NCBI GenBank assembly: GCA_013152435.1
Contig: JAADGJ010000041.1
Location: 1-42,348, forward strand
Source: Chloroflexota bacterium
Lineage (GTDB): Bacteria > Chloroflexota > Anaerolineae > DUEN01
Length of the DNA stretch: 42,348 nt
Reading direction: 5' to 3'
This document shows, piece after piece, positions 24,186 through 32,370 of this stretch (positions within the stretch are counted from its first letter, which is position 1; every line of letters begins with the position of its first letter). The position numbers and the translations under genes were made by a program. The notes below the pieces were generated by a model, which saw only the letters and a list, made by a program, of their open reading frames with translations, did not search any database and was not told the DNA's origin.

Positions 24186-24300
24186 AAATCTCTATATAAA
24201 GGTCTTCTTGGCAGGTCTTGCTATTAATGAGACTGGCCCTTTGATGGGCTGCATCGCATGGATCCATGCTCTATTCATGAGGATCGGAGGTATTCCCAGC

Positions 24301-25422
24301 ATGAAACAGGTTGCAGCACCAGGCGTCACAATTGAACAGAGGGAAGGTGTCTTTGAGCGGTTGTCATTGCTCGATCGCTTCCTTCCGTTGTGGATCTTTC
24401 TGGCCATGGTTGTTGGCGTGGCGTTAGGAGCGGTCCTGCCTGGCATCAAGGACGTGTTCAGCGCACTCAGCATTGGTACGGTATCTCTTCCCATTGCCCT
24501 GGGGCTTCTGTGGATGATGTACCCTGTGTTGGCCAAGGTGCGATATGAGGAGTTAGGGAAGGTGGCTATGGCCTGGCAACAGTTCGGCGTCTCGCTGACA
24601 TTGAACTGGGTTGTTGGGCCTGCCATCATGTTCGTTTTAGCGTGGGCTTTCCTGCCTGATCTGCCTCACTACCGCACGGGACTCATCATCGTGGGCTTGG
24701 CCCGCTGCATCGCCATGGTGCTGATCTGGAATATGTTGGCTGGCGGCGATGCCGAATACTGTGCTGTATTGGTTGCTCTCAACTCTATTTTCCAGATCTT
24801 GATGTACAGCCCTCTGGCGTACTTCTATCTGCGGCTGGTGCCGGGATGGTTCGGAGCGGAAGGTTCTGCCGTCAACGTGGGTATGTGGGAGATCGCCCGT
24901 AGCGTGTTGATCTTCCTGGGCATCCCACTGGCGGCTGGTATCATCACCCGGTTCACACTGATCCGCCAGCGCGGCCGGGAGTGGTATGAGACGCGATTCA
25001 TGCCCAAGCTGAGCCCAACGGCGCTCTTCGGCCTCTTGTTCACCATCGTGGTTATGTTCTCCATGCAAGGGGATCGCATTCTTGCCCAACCGTGGGATGT
25101 GTTACGGGTGGCCATCCCGCTGGTGGCTTACTTTGTCTCGATGTTTGCTGTCTCCTTTGCGATATCACTGTGGCTTAAGTTCCCCTACGAGCTGGCAGCG
25201 ACTCAGTCTTTCACCGCGGCGAGCAATAACTTCGAGTTGGCGATCGCGGTGGCGGTGGGTACCTTCTCCATCGCATCGTCAGAGGCGCTGGCGACGGTGA
25301 TCGGTCCGTTGATCGAGGTCCCGGTCCTGGTTGGACTAGTCTACGTAGCACTGTGGCTTAAAAGAGCCCTTTTCAACACCGATGGCACGCTGAAGCGAAC
25401 GGTTGTGTCACAAGACGGATAG
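24301..25422 (+). CDS. acr3: Arsenite efflux permease Acr3
   Basis: A 373-residue membrane protein with about ten transmembrane segments that exports As(III). The family signature LIIVGLARCIAMVLIWN holds the essential Cys (C136). Later FPYELAATQSFTAASNNFELAIAVAV matches the conserved segment with the functional Glu. The N-terminus (about 1-25) is cytoplasmic. The start at 24301 has GGAGG about 10 nt upstream; ATG 24277 in frame is possible. It forms an arsR-acr3 unit. No arsenate reductase gene is adjacent. Confidence 0.9.
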   Translation: MKQVAAPGVTIEQREGVFERLSLLDRFLPLWIFLAMVVGVALGAVLPGIKDVFSALSIGTVSLPIALGLLWMMYPVLAKVRYEELGKVAMAWQQFGVSLTLNWVVGPAIMFVLAWAFLPDLPHYRTGLIIVGLARCIAMVLIWNMLAGGDAEYCAVLVALNSIFQILMYSPLAYFYLRLVPGWFGAEGSAVNVGMWEIARSVLIFLGIPLAAGIITRFTLIRQRGREWYETRFMPKLSPTALFGLLFTIVVMFSMQGDRILAQPWDVLRVAIPLVAYFVSMFAVSFAISLWLKFPYELAATQSFTAASNNFELAIAVAVGTFSIASSEALATVIGPLIEVPVLVGLVYVALWLKRALFNTDGTLKRTVVSQDG

Positions 25423-25728
25423 TAGTCCTCGTGCTGACTCAAGGGGTAACCGTATGGGGGGTGTGGTAACGGACTACGTCGCTCTATCGCAGTTCTCAGT
25501 CAGTATGATGACGGACTATCTGCTTGGGCGAGTGTTGGCGGTGCTGGGGTAGAGGGTGGTGCTTGGCGATGGAGGCTCGTTGCAACCGGAAGCGAAAGGT
25601 GTGCCGCTGTCCATGTCAGGGTGGAAAAGGCCCAGGTGTTAAGCGTCCACCGCCGGGTGAATGAGACGCAAGAATCGTCAATGGTGCATTTTATCGCTTG
25701 CGTTGATTTCATACGGAGGTGGATGGTC
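25423..25728. other. Intergenic between acr3 and the TauE/SafE gene
   Basis: No gene is seen. An inverted repeat CGCAAG/CTTGCG lies about 30 nt before the permease start region (about 25668-25706). I found no convincing terminator for acr3. Confidence 0.4.
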
Positions 25729-26559
25729 ATGGATGTGACGTTTTTTATCTGGTTACTGCTCGCCGGCGCAGGCGTTGGCTTCATCAACGGCATGTTTGGC
25801 GTAGGCGGCTGCTTCCTGATGGTGCCCACGATGTTTTTTCTGTTCAAGGGCTTGGGTGTGCCGGTGGATACGGCGATGAAGATCTCCCTGTGCACCAATA
25901 TGGCGGTGGTGGTTCCCACCGCCCTGAGCGGTGTGTTGCGCCATGCTAAGATCAGGAAGTTCTCCAGGTCTCACTACTGGAATTTCGCCATCCCGGTGGG
26001 AGTCGGTTCACTGTTGGGGAGTGGCCTCGCCGTCTTCGTGCCGGGGGTGATCTTGAAAGTGCTGTTCGGTGTGCTGTGCCTCATTGGAGCATGGCGCTTC
26101 ATGACGGCCAGGCCGCGTCCGGTCGACAAGATGCCGTCGATAAGACGGAGCAGGTTCTGGCCCATGGGCTTGGTCGGCGGGTTCATCGCCCATTTCCTGG
26201 GCATCGGTGGCGGGTTGGTCTATGTGCCGGCGTTGAACACGATCCTGGAGGTGCCGATCCATCAGACCGTGGCTCTTTCCCAGGCGACGATGGTCATTGG
26301 GTCCTCAGTGGGCGCGTTGGCGTTTGTGTTTCTTGGCCTGTTCCGGAACCTGACCGATCTTCCGCCGTGGAGCCTGAGCTACTTCAATCTGGCGGCGTGG
26401 CTGGCGTTGGTCGTAACCAGTATCCCGATGGCCCAGGTGGGAGCGATCGCGGCCCACAGGTTGAGCGCCAGACGACTGAAGTTCCTGCTGGCGTTACTGT
26501 ATGTCTATGTGGGCCTGAAGCTGATTGGTGTGTTCTCCTGGCTGGGATTGCCGTTGTGA
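25729..26559 (+). CDS. TauE/SafE-family permease
   Basis: A 276-residue membrane protein with about eight hydrophobic segments of the sulfite exporter TauE/SafE family. The family repeat is seen twice: GAGVGFINGMFGVGGCFLMVPTMF and GLVGGFIAHFLGIGGGLVYVPAL. Members export sulfite, sulfoacetate or other oxyanions; the substrate is not readable. Proximity to arsR-acr3 hints at an oxyanion role but is weak evidence. The start at 25729 has GGAGG 8 nt upstream; ATG 25723 is too close to it. Confidence 0.85.
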   Translation: MDVTFFIWLLLAGAGVGFINGMFGVGGCFLMVPTMFFLFKGLGVPVDTAMKISLCTNMAVVVPTALSGVLRHAKIRKFSRSHYWNFAIPVGVGSLLGSGLAVFVPGVILKVLFGVLCLIGAWRFMTARPRPVDKMPSIRRSRFWPMGLVGGFIAHFLGIGGGLVYVPALNTILEVPIHQTVALSQATMVIGSSVGALAFVFLGLFRNLTDLPPWSLSYFNLAAWLALVVTSIPMAQVGAIAAHRLSARRLKFLLALLYVYVGLKLIGVFSWLGLPL

Positions 26560-26590
26560 TAGGCTGGTAGATCCCTTTTACCGTGCTTTC

Positions 26591-26630
26591 AGGTGCGACG
26601 TGTTGTGAAAGGCGCGTCGCACCTTTCTTT
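26591..26630 (+). terminator. Intrinsic terminator after the TauE/SafE permease gene
   Basis: AGGTGCGACG (26591-26600) and CGTCGCACCT (26615-26624) form a perfect 10-bp stem followed by TTCTTT. Confidence 0.8.
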
Positions 26631-26689
26631 ACCCGTGAGGGATCGTCCCCCTTTGACTGCGGACACCAGATGGCGTCAGGTACTCCGCT

Positions 26690-27958
26690 TTAAAGACCGG
26701 AGCTGGTGTAGGTCTGTCGTCCCATCGCGGCCGCCCAGCCGGCGATGATCAGCATCAGCGCGGCACATCCCAGATAGATGGCGGGCAGCCCGGTGAGCGG
26801 CAGGAGGGCATACGCGGCCAGGGGACCGATGGCGCTGCCCAGGTCGCCCATGGTGTAGAGCACGCCCAGCCCCCGCCCGTGTCGTTCGCCGGCGGATAGA
26901 TCCCCGATCAACGCGGTTGCCAGGGCCTGGATGCTGCCGCCCGCGGCCGCCCCGATCAGCGGACCCACAATCAGGGCGAGGCCGCCCGGTGCGGCCAGGA
27001 GCCCGATCCCCACCGCGCCGGCCACCAGGCTCCACGCCAGCAATCCCCAGCGGTGGCCGGAGCGATCCGAGAGCTGGCCGGAGAGGGGGGCGCCCACCAG
27101 GCTGACCAGCGTGCGCCCTGCCAGCAGCCCGCCCGTCACCGTGGCCACGCCGATGCTCCACCCATCCCCGTGTAGGCCGCCCCCCACGCGATCCTGTACC
27201 AGAAGCCCCAACGTGGCGGACAGGACGCCTGCGACCACCAGGCGGTTGATCCCATGAGCGGCCGCGGCTGCCCACATCGCGGGCGTGGCCAGGGACAGGC
27301 TGCGCAGGAGGGAACGTCCCCCGACCGTCTTCCAGGATCCGATGCGTGCGGACTGGGGATTGCGGGTGTGGCGGGCGGATAGCGCCATGGCCGCCGTCAG
27401 CGCGCCCACGGCCGATACCCCGGCGCCGATTCCCAGCGCCGGGCGGTACCCCACCGCGTCGGTCAGCACGCCTCCCAGGAGGTATCCCAGCGCCGCTCCC
27501 AGGAAGAACCATAGCTGATAGACCCCCACCCAGGCGCCGCGCCGGGCGGGCGGGGCCATCTGCAACACGATGGCGTTCCCGCCCACCCAGATACCCGACC
27601 AGGCGATACCCCACATCAGCCGACCCACCAGGAGCGATGGCAATCCCGAGCTCAGCGCATAGATCGCTGTGGACAGCACGCCCAGCCACAGCGCGCCCAG
27701 AAAGAGCCGCCGTCGATCGGCCAGGCGGTCGTAGAGCCACCCGGCCGGCCCGTTGGAGGCCAGCCGGATGAAGCGGTTCACGCTCAGAACCACCCCGATG
27801 GCTCCCAGGGTGATGCCGGCCTCCCCAGCGTGGGTGGGCAGCACCGCGTAGAGGGTGGCGTCCCCCATCAGGGAGAGTGCCGTGGCCAGGCCGAGCGGCC
27901 AAAGCATTCGCATCGCGCCGACGTCGCCGGGCGTGATGCCATCTATGGCTTGGGACAT
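26690..27958 (-). CDS. Major facilitator superfamily transporter
   Basis: A 422-residue membrane protein with about 12 hydrophobic segments. MFS marks are the loop 2-3 sequence NGPAGWLYDRLADRRRLFLGA (the G-x-x-x-D-R-x-x-R-R type) and its half-repeat GAPLSGQLSDRSGHRWGLL between segments 8 and 9. The substrate is unknown; a drug or sugar efflux role is possible. The start at 27958 has AGAGGA 8 nt upstream; the upstream frame to 28087 is not supported. It diverges from the UxaC-like gene. Confidence 0.85.
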   Translation of the reverse strand: MSQAIDGITPGDVGAMRMLWPLGLATALSLMGDATLYAVLPTHAGEAGITLGAIGVVLSVNRFIRLASNGPAGWLYDRLADRRRLFLGALWLGVLSTAIYALSSGLPSLLVGRLMWGIAWSGIWVGGNAIVLQMAPPARRGAWVGVYQLWFFLGAALGYLLGGVLTDAVGYRPALGIGAGVSAVGALTAAMALSARHTRNPQSARIGSWKTVGGRSLLRSLSLATPAMWAAAAAHGINRLVVAGVLSATLGLLVQDRVGGGLHGDGWSIGVATVTGGLLAGRTLVSLVGAPLSGQLSDRSGHRWGLLAWSLVAGAVGIGLLAAPGGLALIVGPLIGAAAGGSIQALATALIGDLSAGERHGRGLGVLYTMGDLGSAIGPLAAYALLPLTGLPAIYLGCAALMLIIAGWAAAMGRQTYTSSGL

Positions 27959-28091
27959 CGCGGGATCATCCTCTGTCTGGGCGTTGGAATCCGTCCCATT
28001 GTGCCTGATCCTCCTCCTCGCGTCAACTGATGTTGTCCATGCCGGCCTGAACGACCTTGAATGCAGCCCTCTCCCTTCGGCGGCCATATCC

Positions 28092-28120
28092 TTGGCAGCC
28101 GTTCAGATCACGGGTATACT
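28092..28120 (+). promoter_or_regulatory. Promoter of the UxaC-like gene
   Basis: TTGGCA (28092-28097), 17-nt spacer, TATACT (28115-28120), 47 nt before the ATG. A small inverted repeat GGGTA/TACCC spans the -10. Confidence 0.65.
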
Positions 28121-28167
28121 TTACCCGTTGGCGATCTACTGAGATACAAAGGCTTCAGGAGAGGATC

Positions 28168-29436
28168 ATGCACGAGACCGTACGCCAGCGCTTGCAGGCC
28201 GCCATTGAGCAAATCCCTGCCGTGGACATTCATTCTCATATCGATTTTCGTCGCCCTGCCGCTACGGATGTGGGCGATGTCGTCTTTTATCACTATATCG
28301 TCAGCGAGCTGATGACCGCAGGGATGCCTCGCGCCCTCCTCTCGTCGGAGAACGCGCCGCGTGATCGCCTCCGGGCTGCGGTGCCGTACCTGTCGCGCAT
28401 CGCGAATACCAGCACCTATTGGACCTTGCAGCGCATCGTTCGCGATCTATACGAGATCGAGGGGCCCTTGGATGAATCCGCGTGGATGCGGTTGTGTGAT
28501 CGCGTTGAGGCGGATGCTCGCCAGCCTGAGCGCGCCGCGTATGTGCTCCGGGAAAAAGCTCGCATCCGGCGCACCTTCCTGACGTTTCGGTGGAATGCCG
28601 CCTGGGAAGGGGTGGATACGGCGCTCTTCTGCCCCACGGTGCGGGTGGAGGCGCTGGTCAGCCAGCCGTGGGATGATGATCTGGTGCAGCTCTTGGAGGA
28701 TCGAGCCCAACAGAGCATCCGCACCGCTGCCGACGTCGAGCGGGCCATGCAGCAACTCGTCAGCTCGTGGCGGGAGCAGGGGGTGGTCGCCCTCGCCGCC
28801 TCCTTCGAGCGCGAGCGGTTGTGGGATTGGTCGGCGCCGTCGCCCAGCCGGGTGGACGCGGCGTTGCGCGCCCTCCGCCGCTCCGAGGCGCTCAGCAACG
28901 TGGAGGCGGATGCGCTCAACGTGTTCGCGTGGCGCAGCCTGCTGGCCGCGTGCGATGCCAGGCGCATCCCTGTGCAGATCATGGTGGGGATACGCCGGCT
29001 TCCCGGGGGGCTCCGGCTGCCGGTGACGAAGCCCGACACATTGGCCGCCCTCGCGGTGCTCTTCGCCGATTTCCCCAATCTGCGCTTCGACGTCGCTCTG
29101 GCCAACCCCGTTCAGTCGCACGAGCTGGCCTCGTACGCCAAGATGCACCCCAATGTCTCCGTCGCAGGCTACTGGTGGTATGCTCTGAATCCCAGCGTGA
29201 TCCGCCGCATGTTGCGGGAGAGGATCGAGCTGCTGCCGGCGAACAAGATCCAGGGATTCTTCTCCGATGCCTATTGCGTGGAGTGGAGCTACGGCAAGAT
29301 TCAGTTGGTGCGCCGCCAGATCGCACATGTGTTGGCCGGCATGGTGGAAGAGGGGTATCTGGAGGAGGAACAGGCGGTCGATCTGGCAGCCGATCTATTG
29401 GATCGCAATCCAGGGCGGCTTTACTTGGGAGAGTGA
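28168..29436 (+). CDS. UxaC-like (glucuronate isomerase family) metal-dependent hydrolase/isomerase
   Basis: A 422-residue protein of the amidohydrolase superfamily. The first metal site is HSHIDF in PAVDIHSHIDFRRPA. The middle strand has ACDARRIPVQIMVGIRR, then FPNLRFDVALANP and a C-terminal FFSDAYCVEWSYGKIQLVRR segment. The length and the C-terminal sequence resemble the glucuronate/uronate isomerase (UxaC) branch, but the match is not close enough for a firm call. A role in sugar-acid breakdown would fit the mannonate dehydratase elsewhere in the window. ATG 28168 has AGGAG 7 nt upstream. Confidence 0.65.
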   Translation: MHETVRQRLQAAIEQIPAVDIHSHIDFRRPAATDVGDVVFYHYIVSELMTAGMPRALLSSENAPRDRLRAAVPYLSRIANTSTYWTLQRIVRDLYEIEGPLDESAWMRLCDRVEADARQPERAAYVLREKARIRRTFLTFRWNAAWEGVDTALFCPTVRVEALVSQPWDDDLVQLLEDRAQQSIRTAADVERAMQQLVSSWREQGVVALAASFERERLWDWSAPSPSRVDAALRALRRSEALSNVEADALNVFAWRSLLAACDARRIPVQIMVGIRRLPGGLRLPVTKPDTLAALAVLFADFPNLRFDVALANPVQSHELASYAKMHPNVSVAGYWWYALNPSVIRRMLRERIELLPANKIQGFFSDAYCVEWSYGKIQLVRRQIAHVLAGMVEEGYLEEEQAVDLAADLLDRNPGRLYLGE

Positions 29437-29455
29437 TATGGGCGATACTTGCCGC

Positions 29456-29484
29456 TTGACAAGGAGGTCGTGACCCGCTACAAT
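29456..29484 (+). promoter_or_regulatory. Strong promoter in front of the cobalamin riboswitch
   Basis: TTGACA (29456-29461), 17-nt spacer, TACAAT (29479-29484). Transcription would begin near 29491 and run into the riboswitch. A second TTGACA at 29495-29500 has no clear -10. Confidence 0.75.
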
Positions 29485-29518
29485 CCCTGTGTAACTTGAC
29501 AACCGATGACATAGCGCG

Positions 29519-29647
29519 CGCAGAGGTGCTCCAGTGGCCCGGAAGCCCGGAGCACAATGGGGGAAGACCGGTCAAAGTCCGGCGCTGTCCCGCAACTGTA
29601 GCCTGAGCCACTTGGCGGCTCGGGGAGCCAGGATACCCGCCTCTGCG
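29519..29647 (+). ncRNA. Cobalamin (B12) riboswitch
   Basis: An aptamer of about 129 nt. The closing stem P1 is CGCAGAGG (29519-29526) with CCTCTGCG (29640-29647). Next is stem GTGCTCC/GGAGCAC (29526-29532 and 29549-29555). The conserved core contains GGGGGAAGACCGGT, AGTCCGGCGCTGTCCCGC and AACTGTAGCC, and the B12 box is GCCAGGATACCCGCC just before the P1 return. It should lower expression of the downstream gene when adenosylcobalamin or another cobalamin is bound. Confidence 0.9.
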
Positions 29648-29704
29648 TTTGCTCGTCACCACCTTCGAGGCAAAGGGGGCCGAGCGTGCGAGATCGCTTA
29701 TGCC

Positions 29705-29740
29705 CCCGCCGCGCTTCACAGCGCGGCGGGCTTGCTTTCT
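29705..29740 (+). terminator. First hairpin after the riboswitch (candidate expression platform)
   Basis: CCCGCCGCGC (29705-29714) and GCGCGGCGGG (29721-29730) form a perfect 10-bp stem with a TTCACA loop, followed by CTTGCTTTCT, a weak T-rich tail. Confidence 0.65.
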
Positions 29741-29748
29741 GCACACAG

Positions 29749-29779
29749 GCCCCTCCCGATGCGGAGGGGCTTTCGTTTC
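29749..29779 (+). terminator. Second hairpin after the riboswitch
   Basis: GCCCCTCC (29749-29756) and GGAGGGGC (29763-29770) form an 8-bp stem with a 6-nt loop, followed by TTTCGTTT. It lies 47 nt before the ATG. Confidence 0.55.
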
Positions 29780-29816
29780 CCCGCGATGCCTCCCCACACA
29801 TCTGAGAGGAGCCATC

Positions 29817-30203
29817 ATGGAACAACAGCTATTGCCCTTCTCCGACGCAGGGGATCACGCGCGTCAGGAGCGCGTCCTGGCGCCGATCCTGGCCAGCGCC
29901 GCGCTCGGCCAGCGTGTGTTGATCGTCACGTTGCGCTTTGGCGCCGATGTCTGGTGGACCATCCACGCCGAACGGCATGATCTGGATATCACCGTGCTGC
30001 CGCTGGAGCTTCCGGTCGGCGTCGGATCGTTGCCGTGGCTGGTGTCGCTGCGCCTGGCCGAGGCCGTGTGGCGGGCGCTGCTTTACGACGTCGTCGTGCT
30101 CTATGGCGCCCGGGAGGCCTTGAGCGCGGGGCATGTCATGCCTGACGCCTTGCTGGCCTACTGTCGCGTCATCGCCAGGTACACGCAGCTGTTCCTGATC
30201 TGA
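29817..30203 (+). CDS. Small CobA/BtuR-like protein lacking ATP-binding motifs, under B12 riboswitch control
   Basis: A 128-residue protein. By eye it follows the CobA/BtuR cob(I)alamin adenosyltransferase along most of its length. LLPFSDAGDHARQERVLAPILASAALGQRVLIVTL takes the place of the first strand, P-loop and helix. AEAVWRALLYDVVVLYGAREALSAG takes that of the Walker B helix-strand, and YTQLFLI that of the next strand. The P-loop (GNGKGKTT in the family) reads DAGDHARQ and the Walker B Asp-Glu is gone, and the chain stops where the enzyme would continue. If related, it is a pseudo-enzyme that might still bind cobalamin or a partner; this is inference. ATG 29817 has GAGGAG 6 nt upstream. 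The only close context is the riboswitch. Confidence 0.55.
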   Translation: MEQQLLPFSDAGDHARQERVLAPILASAALGQRVLIVTLRFGADVWWTIHAERHDLDITVLPLELPVGVGSLPWLVSLRLAEAVWRALLYDVVVLYGAREALSAGHVMPDALLAYCRVIARYTQLFLI

Positions 30204-30224
30204 TCTCGGCGCTCTTCGTGGGGA

Positions 30225-31172
30225 TCAAAGTGTGGAGGGGACCTCTCCTCTTGCCCACTCGGCGGGAAAGGTCGCCAGGCGAATCTCGTTGGTGTTGTTC
30301 GGACGCGCCGCCTCAAAGTATACGAACACCTGTTCCCCAACGACCATCCAATGGGAGTAACGGAAGGTGTGATAGTCGCCAGGCGTTGTGCTCTTCAGTA
30401 AGGGCTCGTGCGGTGTCAGGTCTACAAACGTTCGAAGATCTGGCGAATAGGCTAGGCCGGTCGCGATGTTGTACACGGGATCTCGCCATCGCAGGTTCGA
30501 TCCCTCGTAGACGAACAGGTAGCCCACCGCCATAGGGAGGACGCTGGCCGGGCGAGTGAAGAAGTTATGCCAGCCTTGGCTCTCCATGATCGGGCCCTGT
30601 GCGGCAGGTCGCCATCTTTCTCCATCCTCGCTGACGAAATGATAAGGCCGTTCAACGCGGTCGGTGCCGATGACGAACATATGCCACCGCCCTTTGGCCC
30701 ACAGGACGACCGGGTCCTTGTAGCCGGTGACGTGTACGAACTCGTCGTCGGGATAGTCGGCCGTGAGGACCGGCCGCGCGGAGCGGGCATCGAAATCCGC
30801 AGGGTCTGCCACGTCTTCGAACTTCAGGATCACCCAGCCGCGCTCCAGCCCGCTGCATCCATACAGCTTGTATCCGCCCGTCATCGGATCGCGCACAAGC
30901 GCCGGCCGCTCGAAGACGGGCACGCCCGCGTCCTCTCGCAGGATGTGGTGGATCGGCTCGAAGTGATGCCCATCCGCGCTCTTGAGGATGCGGATCTCGT
31001 ATCCCCTTCGGCCGCGCGGTGACCTGCCCTCTCGCATACGAGCGGCCATGTAGAACGTCCCATCGTCGGCCCGGACGACGGACGGGGCGCCCGCCCACCA
31101 CTCGGGCGTGTCCTCATCGGGCTCGAGGATGACCTCATATCGTGACATCGCGGAGACGATCCTTTCGAACAT
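30225..31172 (-). CDS. Beta-propeller glycosidase-like protein
   Basis: A 315-residue protein with the repeated strands of a five-bladed beta-propeller, as in GH43, GH32 or GH130 enzymes. Examples are WWAGAPSVVRADDGTFYMAARMR, GYEIRILKSADGHHFEPI, ALVRDPMTGGYKLYGCSG, YKDPVVLWAKGRWHMFVIG and DPVYNIATGLAYSPDLRTF. Candidate acidic residues sit at blade starts (RDP, KDP, DPV). No signal peptide is visible. I cannot assign a family or substrate. The start at 31172 (ATG) has GAGGGA 9 nt upstream; ATG 31148 is an alternative, and the TTG at 31181 is unlikely. It follows an amidohydrolase gene by 42 nt on the same strand. Confidence 0.6.
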   Translation of the reverse strand: MFERIVSAMSRYEVILEPDEDTPEWWAGAPSVVRADDGTFYMAARMREGRSPRGRRGYEIRILKSADGHHFEPIHHILREDAGVPVFERPALVRDPMTGGYKLYGCSGLERGWVILKFEDVADPADFDARSARPVLTADYPDDEFVHVTGYKDPVVLWAKGRWHMFVIGTDRVERPYHFVSEDGERWRPAAQGPIMESQGWHNFFTRPASVLPMAVGYLFVYEGSNLRWRDPVYNIATGLAYSPDLRTFVDLTPHEPLLKSTTPGDYHTFRYSHWMVVGEQVFVYFEAARPNNTNEIRLATFPAEWARGEVPSTL

Positions 31173-31214
31173 CGCCTTCAATCCCTCCGTGTGAGCGCTG
31201 GAGGTCGTTCCCGA

Positions 31215-32249
31215 CTATAGCTTCAGCAGGCGGGTTGCGTTCTCCTGGTAAACCCCCTGCAGTACCTCATCCGGCAGGCATACGCCGTAGATCCGCCAGC
31301 GGCCCTGGGGTGGGATAGGGGCGCCCGGGGCGTATTCAAAGTACTCGTCCGCCGTCTCCAGGAAGCGAAAGTAGGTCTGATATGTCGGGATGTCGGGGCG
31401 CGCGTCCGTGCCGAAGAGGATGCGATCAGAGTGCTTCAGGAACCATGCCCGGGCGGTGTAGGGTGCCCGGCCCAGCTCCGCGATGCGGGCCGAGATGTCC
31501 GTATAGAGGTTCGGGTATCGATCCATCATCCGCGATACGAAGCCCTGGTTTTCGGGATAACAGCCGACATGCGCGGTGATGAACGTGGTGCCGGGGTGCG
31601 TCTCGATCATCCGGTAGAGTGCGTCGATGAGCTCCTCGAAGGAGGGATATTCCGGGCCGTAAAAGTGCCACTCGGGACGGCGGCGGAGCTCATCCCAGCG
31701 CTCGTTGAAGCGATCCAGTGGGCGGAAGAAGGCCACCGGGTCGGCGGTGTGGATCAGCACGGGGATCTCGAGTTCGCCGGCCTTGTCCCACAGATCGGCG
31801 ATGCGCGGGTCGTCGGGCATCACCAGGTGCCCCTTCTGATCCCGGATCTGCAGCCCCAGGCGTTTGAAGATCTTCAGCCCCCGTGCCCCGGCCTTCACAT
31901 CCTCTTCCAGCCGGGCCGTCGCTCTGTCCGCCCAGCCCGGCCGGCCGACGTCGGTCCAGTCCACGTTGCAGAAGGTGACGAATCGGCCGGGGTAGGCGGC
32001 GTCGAGCTTCTCCACGCTCTCCTTCAGCCGGTCACCCGTGCCGCCGCTGAGATTCACGATGGTGGCGATGTTGAGGTAATCCATCATCCGGACGAGTTCG
32101 TCCAGATCGACGCCATGCATGCGTTTGTCCCATACGGGCAGGTGATTGTGAACGTCTACTACGGGGAATTTCGCCCGAGGTACGTGATGCTGAGGTACGA
32201 CGAGCTCCGAGCGCGGTTGATAGTCCTCGGCGAGTAGCACATCGCGCAT
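31215..32249 (-). CDS. Amidohydrolase-family protein (COG2159-like)
   Basis: A 344-residue TIM-barrel metal hydrolase. Metal-site marks are VVDVHNHLP (H-x-H), the lysine strand GARGLKIFKRLGL, IPVLIHTADP, FITAHVGCYP and ILFGTDARPD with the catalytic Asp. This set matches the decarboxylase/hydrolase branch that includes ACMSD and gamma-resorcylate decarboxylase (Amidohydro_2). The substrate is unknown. The start at 32249 has GGGAGG 7 nt upstream. It lies between the sulfatase and glycosidase-like genes. Confidence 0.8.
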   Translation of the reverse strand: MRDVLLAEDYQPRSELVVPQHHVPRAKFPVVDVHNHLPVWDKRMHGVDLDELVRMMDYLNIATIVNLSGGTGDRLKESVEKLDAAYPGRFVTFCNVDWTDVGRPGWADRATARLEEDVKAGARGLKIFKRLGLQIRDQKGHLVMPDDPRIADLWDKAGELEIPVLIHTADPVAFFRPLDRFNERWDELRRRPEWHFYGPEYPSFEELIDALYRMIETHPGTTFITAHVGCYPENQGFVSRMMDRYPNLYTDISARIAELGRAPYTARAWFLKHSDRILFGTDARPDIPTYQTYFRFLETADEYFEYAPGAPIPPQGRWRIYGVCLPDEVLQGVYQENATRLLKL

Positions 32250-32370
32250 GGCAGATCCTCCCAGTTTATGGCGTGCAGTGGGCACGGCGAAACGTGAGTA
32301 CATAATACGTGACGAACGATGGAGGCTGACAGACGCGCGCTGGATGAGCGGCGAGAGGGGGATCTCACGA

